This document shows, piece by piece, positions 1 to 9,288 of a DNA stretch of 37,500 bases; within the stretch, counting starts at the first letter, position 1; each line of letters starts with the position of its first letter. The notes beneath the pieces were generated by a model. The model did no database searches and was not told the DNA's origin. It was given only the letters and a program-made list of their open reading frames with translations. The position numbers and the translations under genes are program-made. The DNA comes from Tubiluchus corallicola. Taxonomy: Eukaryota; Priapulida; Priapulimorpha; Priapulimorphida; Tubiluchidae. The DNA is taken from assembly GCA_030141605.1 (NCBI GenBank), contig JAQGDQ010000092.1, positions 1 through 37,500 of the forward strand. Reading direction: 5' to 3'.

Positions 1-107
1 CTGTTGATCAACAAACGGCAAACAATAACAAATAACAAATGTGCCCACTGCTCCCTATATTAGTCGTATACAGTACTGTTTTATACAACAGTCAGCAGTA
101 GATGTAC

Positions 108-275
108 CTGAAACAGTGTTGGCAGTGTCAGTAGTTTTCATCCACCAACAGACCGTGTAGGCGTTATAACTTCTTTTCACCACATCGTCAGTAGAAAGTT
201 CAGCATAATCGCCTTCTGCTCCGCGGTAAAACAAGTCATAATTGTCCAGATTTAATCTAGCGCACGGTATCGTAC
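108..275 (-). CDS. Exon 3 of the secreted protein: start of a jelly-roll lectin-like domain
   Basis: 168 bases, phase 1 to phase 1, acceptor CACTTTTTAG and donor TCAG|GTACAT. The translation contains YDLFYRGAEGDYAEL and then YTVCWWMKTTDTAN, the pattern expected for the first two strands of a pentraxin/LamG jelly roll. Confidence 0.5.
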
Positions 276-1275
276 CTAAAAAGTGAAAGCAAATTGTAAG
301 TGCTTGTCGTACAATGTACCACATAAGCCATTCTTTGGCCTGTCTGCAACTATAGGCGCCAGTGTATCGCCGCATGATCGCCCGCATAGTCTGGAAACTC
401 AAAAAGCGCAGCTAAAAATCCTTTTGCTAGTACGTACGTTGTATACATGTTCATTTGTCTCATGTTTATTTATTTGTTTACTCAACCAGAAAAATACTGT
501 AAACGTCAAATTAATAAAAATTTCACGTAATTGTGCACACGTAAGCTATGGTCCAATATGCCCAAATGTGGCAGTGCAGTTCTTATATTAGTAGAAGCAG
601 AGCAATTAATACATTAATATCAAGAAAAATCTGGTTAAGCTAGTAATAATGACTATAACATAAAAGAAGATCACGAGCAAATTATTGCTATGTACCTGAC
701 TTGAAGAAATCGGTAAAATACATAGTTTGTCCGTTGACGTGATTGTAATTTGTAAGGCTTGTTCCCTTGTTAGTCAAATCTGAAAAATCAAACGTTGACA
801 CAGCTGTTTCACGAACAGTTACTGACAACTGTTTTTTAATGTACTGTGTTTGCGGTTCTGGGTGCCATACGATGCACGGATTCGTATTTTCAATTACATT
901 GTACGTGTATTTCAATCAATTGCTCAAAACAAAAATTTTCAAAATATCCAGCTGATAAATGCCTATTCCTTCATTCACTTAAGTAATTATTACCTCATAG
1001 GTTATTGGTTTACTGTCTTGAAAATATACCTTAGTAACAAACTAACACTTCCGTTGTGTAGGCTCTTAGAGCATTAAGAATTCCTACAATCTAAAGATTC
1101 CAAACAGCTCGTAAAAGAGAAACGTGTAAATTCGATTATACCAAATTCGCTTATAAACACACATTATTTTTGGCCAATCAATAAGTTTTACTACTTTAAT
1201 GATAAATAAGTACTCACCTGCATGCAAGGTAACTAACAAACAAGTAAAATGAAAGCAACCATAAATTGTTATCAT
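108..1275 (-). CDS. Secreted pentraxin/laminin-G-like protein, 5' part (three exons, runs off left edge)
   Basis: Gene model read right to left: exon 1 1275-1218, exon 2 779-696, exon 3 275-108. Each junction has AG/GT ends and splits a codon after its first base (phase 1), so the frame stays open. Exon 1 gives a hydrophobic start (MITIYGCFHFTCLLVTLHA) that looks like a signal peptide. Exon 3 reads LNLDNYDLFYRG, then AYTVCWWMKTTDTAN, which resembles the first beta strands of pentraxin and laminin-G/concanavalin-like domains, where F/YTVCxWxKTxDT is common. The protein is therefore probably secreted and perhaps carbohydrate- or ligand-binding. The rest of the domain lies left of base 1, so family and ligand cannot be fixed. 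The signal peptide and phase continuity are seen; the fold is an inference from a short match. Confidence 0.55.
696..779 (-). CDS. Exon 2 of the secreted protein
   Basis: 84 bases, phase 1 to phase 1. The acceptor is TGATTTTTCAG and the donor TCAG|GTACAT. It encodes about 28 residues with several Asn and Thr (LTNKGTSLTNYNHVNGQ) and no recognised domain. The frame is open further upstream, but a good polypyrimidine acceptor is seen only here. Confidence 0.45.
1218..1275 (-). CDS. Exon 1 of the secreted protein: signal peptide
   Basis: Nineteen codons plus one base from ATG at 1275-1273, ending in the strong donor GCAG|GTGAGT. The peptide has a hydrophobic core (FHFTCLLVTL) and small residues (HA) at the likely cleavage site. 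An upstream in-frame ATG near 1353 would add a poorly conserved-looking extension, so the inner start is preferred. Confidence 0.55.
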
Positions 1276-1374
1276 AATAAAATACAAGTTTGTACTATTG
1301 TTTTCTTGAAAATTGATACTTCTTTGGCTCAAGTTTATAATTCCCACAGACAAGAAATTAGTTCGTGAAGCGGA

Positions 1375-1404
1375 TTAGGGTTAGGGTTAGGGTTAGGGTT
1401 AAGG
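1375..1404 (+). repeat. Interstitial telomeric repeat (TTAGGG)4
   Basis: Four perfect TTAGGG units followed by one degenerate unit (TTAAGG). The tract lies about 100 bp upstream of the start codon of the minus-strand secreted-protein gene, so it reads CCCTAA in that gene's direction. Confidence 0.95.
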
Positions 1405-4400
1405 TATTTAAATTTTGTGGGGAATTGTAAATTCCTTTCCCATTTTACGTTGCAGATTGCATTAAAACATCAAACCGAACTTCAATATTATACTAAAAAA
1501 ATTTCTTACTCACGTTGTTATATTAGGCAGTCCAGCAAGGCGCGAAAGCGCAGTCTGAATAAAACTAGGTTAATTAAGTAACACTCATCTTGGGAATAGA
1601 ATCAGACGATACATTAATATAATGTCTTATAACCATTAATGGTTAATTGCCAACCAAAGTATAAAATTGTTGTGATTACTGTAGTGTGACCCACACTTGT
1701 GCTAGTCTGGCCATAATTAGCAATTATGTCAGGTAGCAACACATCAAATGGCACATCATGAATTATCCCTATCTTGGATGTAAATCGACAGCATCGTTGG
1801 TCCGCGTGTACAACATTAAAAAGCGGCTCTGTCGAAGGCAGAGTAAAAGGACATTTATTAGGAAAGTGTAGTTCAAAAACAGATAGATGAGGTAAACCCT
1901 TCGAGAAACTTAAATAGCACTACAGGTACAACAACGTGTTCAACACAGTTTAAATTACCCTCGTACCTGGAAAGTAAGAACCTCTTGAGCGCCCTCTGCT
2001 GATTTCATTTTCCAAGTAGTCCCTCGCTTTCACATGTCCAGAAACTATTATCTAGGATAACAACAAACGTATTCTTGTAGCTATTGCGTATTGATTATTA
2101 ATGTTGTACAAACAAATTTGCATAATTATGTCACTTTTTGCTCAAGTGTGGACATGCAACGCATGGGACCTAGAGGTTTAAAAATAGTTGCAAGAAAGAC
2201 ATATTACAAGACCATCTGGGTTCAATTCTGTCAGCTGTCAAAACAGTAAAAAGGAATTATGTTTCATTATACTTGATAATAATAACGTATCTTGTTTAAC
2301 AAACAATGATAAACAAAGTTTATGAACAGATTAAGGGTTAAGAGCATTTATATTAAAGCCATGTTTATCATTGATAAAAAGCTAGAATATGCACTATGTA
2401 AACTAGGCAATGATTAAACGCATCCTTACTATAGCTGTTTTTATGAAAAAAACTTAAAAATGTCATTTTCTGCAACAACAGAAACATAGAATTTGTTCAT
2501 CTTTACCACCAAAATACATTATACATATAGTTTATTGAGCGCATATTTAAGACATAGAACATACATCATAAAAAACATTGATCCTAAACACAGGATGGAA
2601 CGGCTCAAACGTTGTAGAAACGATGACAACAGAAACACAATAATAACAAAAACACCTTAACAACAGAAAAACAACAAAAGTAAGAATACATGTTATAGGT
2701 AAGTTATGTAAACTGTGCTGCTCATGTAATTGTTAAACCTGCAGTATAACACCATGCTCTAACGCAGAAAAATCATATATTGTATGGTAAATATGGGATA
2801 ACTATGTAAATGAAAGGAAGACAGGATGATTTTTCATATACTATCCCATTTTCAAAGTCCGATAAAAAGTATACATTTTAACACAATTAATACTGCCAAC
2901 GCGAAACTGTGTTTGTGTGGTAATAATTCTTTCACGCAAGTCATTTTGGAAAAAATAGTATTTTCCGTTTAAGATTGTTTTGACCTACCGTTTAAGATTG
3001 AGTCCGGTTTTGCTTTAAAGTTATTTGCCGTCTTGTTTCTCCTCTCTTTTATTATTGAAGTCATATATAAAGTTTATTACTAGGGTTCTCATCTCCGCAT
3101 CGTTTAGGCGATTAATAAAGATAAACTGTTCACTTACAAGCATATCTTGCAAAAAATGAAATATTTTAAAATTATTTTCAAATACAACATTTCTCTAATT
3201 TTTGTAAGCAGGATATATCTGTCATGGTCGGTTATAACACCCATCATTATCGCAATACCTATTTTGATATCGTATGACATTTTGTGTACATAATTAATGA
3301 TCTAATTACCTTATTGATTTATTGCACTGTTTTTTAAACCTATATAACATTGCGTGTTTTTGTAAGATTTTGACACTAGATGGCGTAGGCCGCTCATTTC
3401 TCTGCTTCAAATTGTTTTAGGATCTTATTACAGAGTTCGATATATATGTTCTGACTGCCATTGTTACAGAGTGATGGACTTTTGCTGGTTAGTCTACACA
3501 CTGAGGTTATTTTATATGGTTTGGTGTGAACCAGTCTTTAATGGCACCCCTATGCAGTGAAATGATTTACGACAAAGGCAATGGTTTTGTCTGTTTTTGA
3601 TTGCTCGTTTGCGGTAATTTTACTGTCTCTACACTGGAAGAGACAAGTGCTTGGTAACTATAAATCTGCCGTAGAAGGTACGAATCGTCGATGAACTGTT
3701 AACATTTTGTCTGAAAGGCTACTGAAGTAGTAAAAGTATTCCCTGGCTAATTACTGTAGCAGACCACTTCATTGAAGTTTCATTTGGATAACGGAGCTTA
3801 ACTTCATGTGTATTTGTCACTCTGCAAGTGGACGAAGTATGGCTTCATTACGTTTGAGGCAATCAGTGACGAGTTCAACTACTGGATTACTGGAGCAATT
3901 TCGAGCTGTGGTTCTAGTACTTCTGGATTGGAAGGCTGGTTGATGAATATTGGCAAAAATCGCTGACAAGGGCGTTCCTGATTACTGAAGAGAAGCAGTT
4001 GACGTGGTATGGATGGTTGGAGAGAGTGTTTACTAGATCCAAAACCCTGATGAGAGATAGAATCGTAGCCAGCCAACGTTACTTTTGGGAAATAAGGTGT
4101 TGTTGGAAATTGCTATTACCTTTAATTTTGCTATTGTTGTTTTTCTAATTTGATTTGAAATATCTAAACATTAGTTATTAGTTCCGTTTTGGTTCTGATT
4201 AAATAATTTGTACATGTACATAAGTGTTCAACAGTGCACGGTTGTGTACATAAGGGTTCACCATCCACGTTGCCTACACAAGTAAATGATTATCCTGTAA
4301 ATATCGCGTATAAATGTGACGGTAACACTCGCGAACCCTGACTTAATTATTACACTGCGCCACAATGTCATACTAAAATATATTTTACCCTTCACTTCAT

Positions 4401-4938
4401 TTCACTCTCCATTTTATATATGCACTACATTTCTAGGCCAATTAGTATTTATCTATTCTACCAGTTAGCAATGTATCTTTAAACTGGCCAATGCTCTATT
4501 AAACACGTTAACGAAACATTTAGTCGGGAAATGAGTATAGTCAATGGCTAACTTCCTGCTTTTCACAATCTAGTTATTATAATTAAGCAATTGTTGATAC
4601 TGAGAAAATGCTGTAAACATTTTAGCGAAAGTTAATTGAACTCCCAGATGCGCGTTGTTGACCTAGTGACATGATTTTTATACGTCATCTAGAGCTATGA
4701 GCACTTTCTCCTGTTTACTTTTCCTTTCAGAGACCATGAACTATTAAGCTATGTTAAATCTGAAATATACTATATAGGCCATATATCGCATCACAAAGCT
4801 AACACCATACGTGACTTTAGTAAGCTTTACTATTAATTCATTATAACCGTTTATATGATACATGAATTTGAAATGTTGAAAAAAAGCTGTCTTTGAAACA
4901 AAATATTTCGAAGAAGCATCTCGACACTGACTCTGACT

Positions 4939-4940
<2 letters not shown>
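1405..4940. other. Intergenic AT-rich stretch
   Basis: I see no supported gene. Short ORFs occur on both strands but lack splice context or a recognisable family. A small direct duplication of 15 bases lies at 4216-4230 and 4246-4260. The patch 3840-4080 is less AT-rich and weakly coding-like, but I could not identify it. Confidence 0.6.

Positions 4941-5009
<69 letters not shown>
4941..5009 (+). repeat. (TC)n microsatellite
   Basis: About 34 uninterrupted TC units; on the minus strand it reads as a poly Arg-Glu pseudo-ORF. Confidence 0.98.
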
Positions 5010-5011
<2 letters not shown>

Positions 5012-7518
5012 CAAAACTGCCTCAACAGCAGGAATTAACAAGTGGGTTGAGTGACCGGTGTACCATTCCTGCCTAGACCATCTCCGATTTCCTTATTAAA
5101 ATATGTAGGCAAATAAATTGTTCCCACTACTTTTACCTATTTCACTAATAATTAAAGTAACTACAATTCATCATTATTTTTCTTTTTTTTTTGCCCGGCC
5201 TTTTTTGCAAACTTACCTATCTGACTTTTGCCCGGAAAGTAGGTCCCTACTTTTGCTTTTCACAAAAAATGCGTGAATTTTGACATAATTAGGCTTAGGT
5301 ACTGTCACCACTTTCACTTTTACTTTTGCTGGGTTTCCGTTTACACATAAACAAATACTGCATATGCTTAACATATAATACTTAAATATCTAGAATATTT
5401 AACTGTGTTCATTAAATACAATCGAAAAATAAGAGGATAAAAATAAAATAACTAACTAATTATAACTAATTAAGAAAAACCGTCTGCTATTTTTCAAATA
5501 TCTTAATACACGGTGTGTAGACAATGAATACAAATATTCATTGTCCATAGTAGCATGAAGCTCTCTGTTAAATTATTTTTAGCCTACATGGATAGATAAA
5601 AAACCCAGATATCTGTTTTTTGTATGTTTTTAATAGGTCTGTAGCTCTTTGCATATTCAGTTTTGCAAAGAACTTATGAGAATTGTAGTTATAGCATATA
5701 AGTCTCTTAATTACTCTAATTATTTTGCTGATTGAAACAATTTTGCGTCTGATTACAAAACAATACTTCATACGACCAAAAACTACTAAGCTCACCAAGA
5801 AGATGAAACAGGTCCACAAAATCCAGCTTTGATTCATTTTTCTGAAAATTCGTTGCACAAAAACTCTATCACGTTGACAGTTATTTGTTGTATCACTTTT
5901 TATGCAGTCAACAATGTTTCAGTAATTTATTACTACCGTTACTCTCATTAACATTTATAAAGACGCCGTATCTAATTGTCTCTGCTTCACTGGCCACACC
6001 TATCACAGCGCATGGTTAAAAGTGATTGGGTAAGCGGTTCGCTCAAGCGTGTGTCATGTTTAGTAATTAGTTGATGATAAAAAAACGCGTAAAGGCTAAG
6101 AGTTGGTGTTGGTCCTAGACGTTGTATAACCTGATCTGGCTTGAAATGTACCAAGTTAGAAAGAAAGCTTACAGAAAAACTGTGGTTTCGGTAGCTAAGT
6201 TGCTCTTTTTTTCGGTATCTAATTTATGTCGAACAGTTATGATTGAATCTGAAGATCAATATTTTGACATTATGGTCATATTTGTCAATATTTACTTCGT
6301 AAATAATTTCGGACGTTGATTTTATTAGAATATTTTAAAGAACTGTTATACTTACTGTTATTTTTGGCAGAACTATAAAAACATTGTCATTATATACCAA
6401 CTCTTCTAAAGAAACATTCTCGTGCTTATATCCATTTGTTAGATTGGTAAATTTTACAAGTATTTCGAATTACAATACTCAAGTGTAAGTACTTAAACAA
6501 AAGAAGGCAATAAACTTAGGAACTACTGAAATTTTAAACTTGAGTTTAACTTAGAAAATTATTTGATAGCGCAGATAATTCCAAGAATAGCTTTTGCAAA
6601 ATTCCGAAACAGTTTGCGTACGTTGGCTATCGAAACAGGAAGGTATCATAAGCGTATACGCTTCTTGTACGAGTGGCTACCTGACCACTCGGCTATCAAC
6701 TACTAATGCTACCCACCTAATAATGACCAATGGTGCGCGTACTTTTCACGTAGTATTACTTAACATACATACACTTAGCTGCTGAAATTTATAAAACCAT
6801 TTACATACCTATTGTATCTTGGAGCTTTCAATGTGTAGGCAGTTCAGGTTTGTGCTCTAGTTTCAGCAAGGACTGTGGTTCCTCCAATGACTAACCCTGA
6901 GTATGGTCATTGGCCATTTTTCGAGTATATTTGGTTTAAATGGTTTTGCTCATAATTTAACAGCTACGGCACGTTATAACTGCGGTGGTAGTTAGACTGC
7001 TCCGTTACCTGTTTAGCAGACTGTAACGGAATCTAGGAAATAAAGTCACAGGTAAAAAAGGCACAGGAAAAAAGAACCCTAACCCAAACCCTAGCTAAAA
7101 TTAATTGTAACTTTTTTTCCTGTGACTTTGTTATCGGCCACCACAATAAGCCTTCTTCCTGTCTACATAACATGTGGTCCAGGGTATAGGACGCAGCGCT
7201 GCAAGCGCCCGTCGTATGGGATATAAATTTCTGCATTTTAAAGCTTACGAGAGACTCTTCAATAAAAAACTAAAACTTGAAAATTTTAGTTTTCTGAATG
7301 CACAGATTTGATTCGAAATACTGTGAATATAATACTGAAGCCTACTGATTTTTCCTATAGTCGTATACATATTAACCGATGGTATTTTACAAATTTCCAT
7401 TTGCAAAGCTTTTGGTGTACGTAATCAGTGAATACATATCCGCTACGCTGATGTAATTCATTGCGTTGACCCATTTGGTGTCTATTTCTTTAAGCGTGAC
7501 ACTTTTTAATAACTTAAG
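5010..7518. other. Intergenic stretch, no supported gene
   Basis: AT-rich. One possible minus-strand signal-peptide-like exon lies near 5794-5835: MNQSWILWTCFIFL followed by TTG|GTGAGC, with an AG acceptor-like site just upstream. No downstream partner exon was found. A 14-bp perfect palindrome (AAGCGTATACGCTT) lies at 6650-6663. Nothing else stands out apart from the inverted repeat at 7042-7133. Confidence 0.5.
7042..7133. repeat. Small inverted repeat enclosing a telomere-like core
   Basis: The arms AAAGTCACAGG (7042-7052) and CCTGTGACTTT (about 7119-7129) are reverse complements, extended by A-rich and T-rich stretches. Between them lies a CCCTAACCCAAACCCTA tract, a degenerate telomeric repeat in CCCTAA orientation. 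Confidence 0.7.
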
Positions 7519-7841
7519 GCACAAGAAAACCTTCCATTTATATAAAGCTTAAAAAATTCGCCTTGAAATTTAATACCATATAAGTAAAATTTTAATTACT
7601 GTATCTTGACAATAAGATAAAGAATGAATTTTTTGGGGTGGTGAGTGGCGCATCTTGGAGGTGAGTAAACGACATTTACCAATTGGGAAAACATTTTAAA
7701 TAATTAGCAATTTTCTTTTCTAGTTACATAAGTCTTTCACGCAGGTAAGCGAAATGCTAACTAATATAACTCTGTATTGAAAATTTTTCGGGACATAGTT
7801 TAACATTTCCTTTTCATCCCCTGATTCACGTTGTGCTTATA

Positions 7842-7849
7842 TGACGTCA
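7842..7849. promoter_or_regulatory. CRE-type palindrome TGACGTCA in repeat copy 1
   Basis: A perfect 8-bp CRE consensus, followed by TGTAAT. It is conserved at the same place in copy 2 (27097-27104) although surrounding bases have diverged. CREB/ATF binding is known for this sequence; activity here is an inference. Confidence 0.35.
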
Positions 7850-7930
7850 TGTAATGGCTCGGTCGGAGCAGTGAAAACAAACAAAATCGTTTCAACGCGA
7901 GTACGATATACGCATAAAGTTGCTATAAAG

Positions 7931-8458
7931 CCCTAGTTCCTAATCTTTTGGACTCCACGTTCCCCTAATTTTTTTTACGCTAGCTCGTGGTACATCTTCG
8001 CCTGCCATTAACAAAATGAAGAACCAACACTGATGTAATGTTGTGAATGTTTTTATTATACATATTATACGTATTGCTCCAATCAAGCGCACTAAATGAG
8101 AGTTCAATGAGATGGCTGCTGTTGCATAGCAGAAACTAACTTTTTGAATCGCGGTTCAGTTTTCGACCGACTGACTCGCATGTCTCCGCGGATATCAAGG
8201 GTGTTTCGGGCTTTTGTCTTGATTGTCATCATCGTTGAAAATACTGCTTTACACAGGAAAAGGTTCACTAAAAGCGCTGCAATGGACAGGGGTCAAGACC
8301 TCAAACAAAAATCATGAACTATTGGCACAATCGACAAAGATGTCTGTTTATTATGTAACACTAGTTTTTTAAAATTGTCTAAGAGGCTTCTCGGGAACCC
8401 CTTGTGGTGTTCGCTGGTACTCCCAAGGGGTTCTAGTACCTCAGGTTGGGAACCGAGA
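7931..8458 (-). mobile_element. hAT DNA transposon remnant with 8-bp target duplication
   Basis: The 528-bp insert is flanked by CTATAAAG on both sides (7923-7930 and 8459-8466), the 8-bp duplication typical of hAT elements. Its ends are imperfect inverted repeats: CTAGTTCCTAATCT at the left and, in reverse complement, CTCGGTTCCCAACCT at the right, resembling the degenerate GGTTCCCAACCT ends of Charlie-like elements. A minus-strand transposase C-terminus lies inside. It interrupts an older repeat, so it is the younger insertion. Confidence 0.8.
8104..8292 (-). pseudogene. hAT transposase C-terminal fragment (ZBED5/FAM200-like)
   Basis: On the minus strand a frame ending at TGA 8106-8104 reads LLVNLFLCKAVFSTMMTIK, then LDIRGDMRVSRSKTEP, and ends QQQPSH. 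The CxxxFSxMxxIKxKxRxxLxxxxDLRVALSxxxPR pattern ending in QPSH is characteristic of the C-terminal dimerisation region of ZBED5-type hAT transposases. Only about 60 codons survive, with no catalytic part, so this element cannot move itself. The substitution of Lys for the usual Glu/Ala-rich context is ordinary decay. Confidence 0.75.
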
Positions 8459-8545
8459 CTATAAAGTAATATAATTTTAAGGCGATTTTTCTGAAACCTA
8501 ATTCAGTTGCCCCTTTTCTTGTCCTTTAAAGGGTTCCCTTATTGA

Positions 8546-9040
8546 GAATCCGCACACTGAATATTTTATCTGTTCCTACTCTGAAATCAACCTAAAAAGT
8601 TTCTTGTAAATTAGAGGTTTCTTATAAATTAGACGATTAACGCTAATTAACTTCCAACGATCGAAAGTCGTCAGTAATACGCTGCATAATTAGGACGCAA
8701 GGATCCTAATACGCTGTTTCAAAACTGGGCTTAGCCCGATTTTCTCACATTTTTTTTTATTTTTCTCTCAGAAATCCCAAGTACACACTCAGTAACTCTG
8801 ATTTTATTCCATCATGATGTTTCTAGTAATCTTTATTTGAAAAATAAACATATTTAAAATTAGTGCCGAATTCATAACGTGTTTTCGAACATTCTAATAA
8901 AAATGGAATTTATGTACAATAAGGCCTACAAATGAGTGTTCTATACATTGTTTATGATTGCACTTCTTTGTGAAAGAATGTAAAACACGCTTAGCTGAAC
9001 AATGGCTTCGCTAAAAAGAACCATAGATGTTTAATTTCAG
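8546..9040. other. Upstream region of the plus-strand gene
   Basis: AT-rich, no coding signal. A short direct duplication (TTCTTGTAAATTAGA / TTCTTATAAATTAGA) lies around 8600-8635. Any promoter or first untranslated exon of the following gene should lie here, but none is recognisable. Confidence 0.5.
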
Positions 9041-9041
9041 G
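9029..9041 (+). promoter_or_regulatory. Splice acceptor in the 5' UTR
   Basis: GTTTAATTTCAG|G ends at 9040, 56 bases before the ATG at 9097. It implies either a cis-spliced untranslated exon further left or trans-splicing of a leader. Confidence 0.5.
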
Positions 9042-9096
9042 TTTTAGTGGAAAATGTTGCACTCAAGGACTAAGACTCGAAGGATTTGATCTGGAA

Positions 9097-9288
9097 ATGG
9101 GAGCGGTGTGCTCTTGCGGCAAGAAGGAAGATGAGGATGAGGCACCGATAGAACCCGCGCGTCCTAGTTCGCCTCGGGCTGCGCCAAAAGGTGCTGGTGG
9201 GGAAGACCATCCCATAAGTCCTATTAAAGCTGCGTCGGTAAAAGGGTGTCAGCAACAATCTCCACCAAGACCGCCTGTTGTACGTCAG
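9097..9288 (+). CDS. Exon 1: lipidation signal and disordered acidic/proline-rich region
   Basis: 64 codons, ending exactly between codons at CGTCAG|GTGAGT. It reads MGAVCSCGKKEDEDEAPIEP, then runs of Pro, Ser, Ala and Gly with no predicted fold. It is clearly richer in G+C than its surroundings. Confidence 0.75.

Larger units (their letters stand above)
7519..8545. repeat. Dispersed repeat, copy 1 (split by a hAT insertion)
   Basis: The blocks 7519-7930 and 8459-8545 align, with indels and substitutions, to 26611-27268. Shared landmarks in order: AAAGCTTAAAAA, TATCTT..CAATAAGAT, GTGAGTGGCGCA, TTTACCAATTGG, GCAGGTAAGCGAAA, the TGACGTCATGTAAT block, GCGAGTACGATATA and AAGGCGATTTTTCT. The insertion 7931-8458 is absent from copy 2. 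I cannot tell whether the parent is an LTR, a LINE 5' region or a DNA transposon. Confidence 0.85.

Noticed and set aside
3840-4080. Coding-like patch on both strands (plus: FLITEEKQLTWYGWLERV; minus: Pro/Gln-rich ORF of 65 codons)
   Set aside because: The plus frame faintly recalls LINE tails (LRWYGHVxRM) but is too short and interrupted; the minus ORF has no splice or family support.
4841-5041. Minus-strand ORF with a long Arg-Glu repeat
   Set aside because: It is a direct translation of the (TC)n microsatellite with no other coding evidence.
9070-9258. Minus-strand ORF opposite exon 1 of the 11-mer gene
   Set aside because: It is the antisense shadow of a GC-richer coding exon and has no start context or splice signals.
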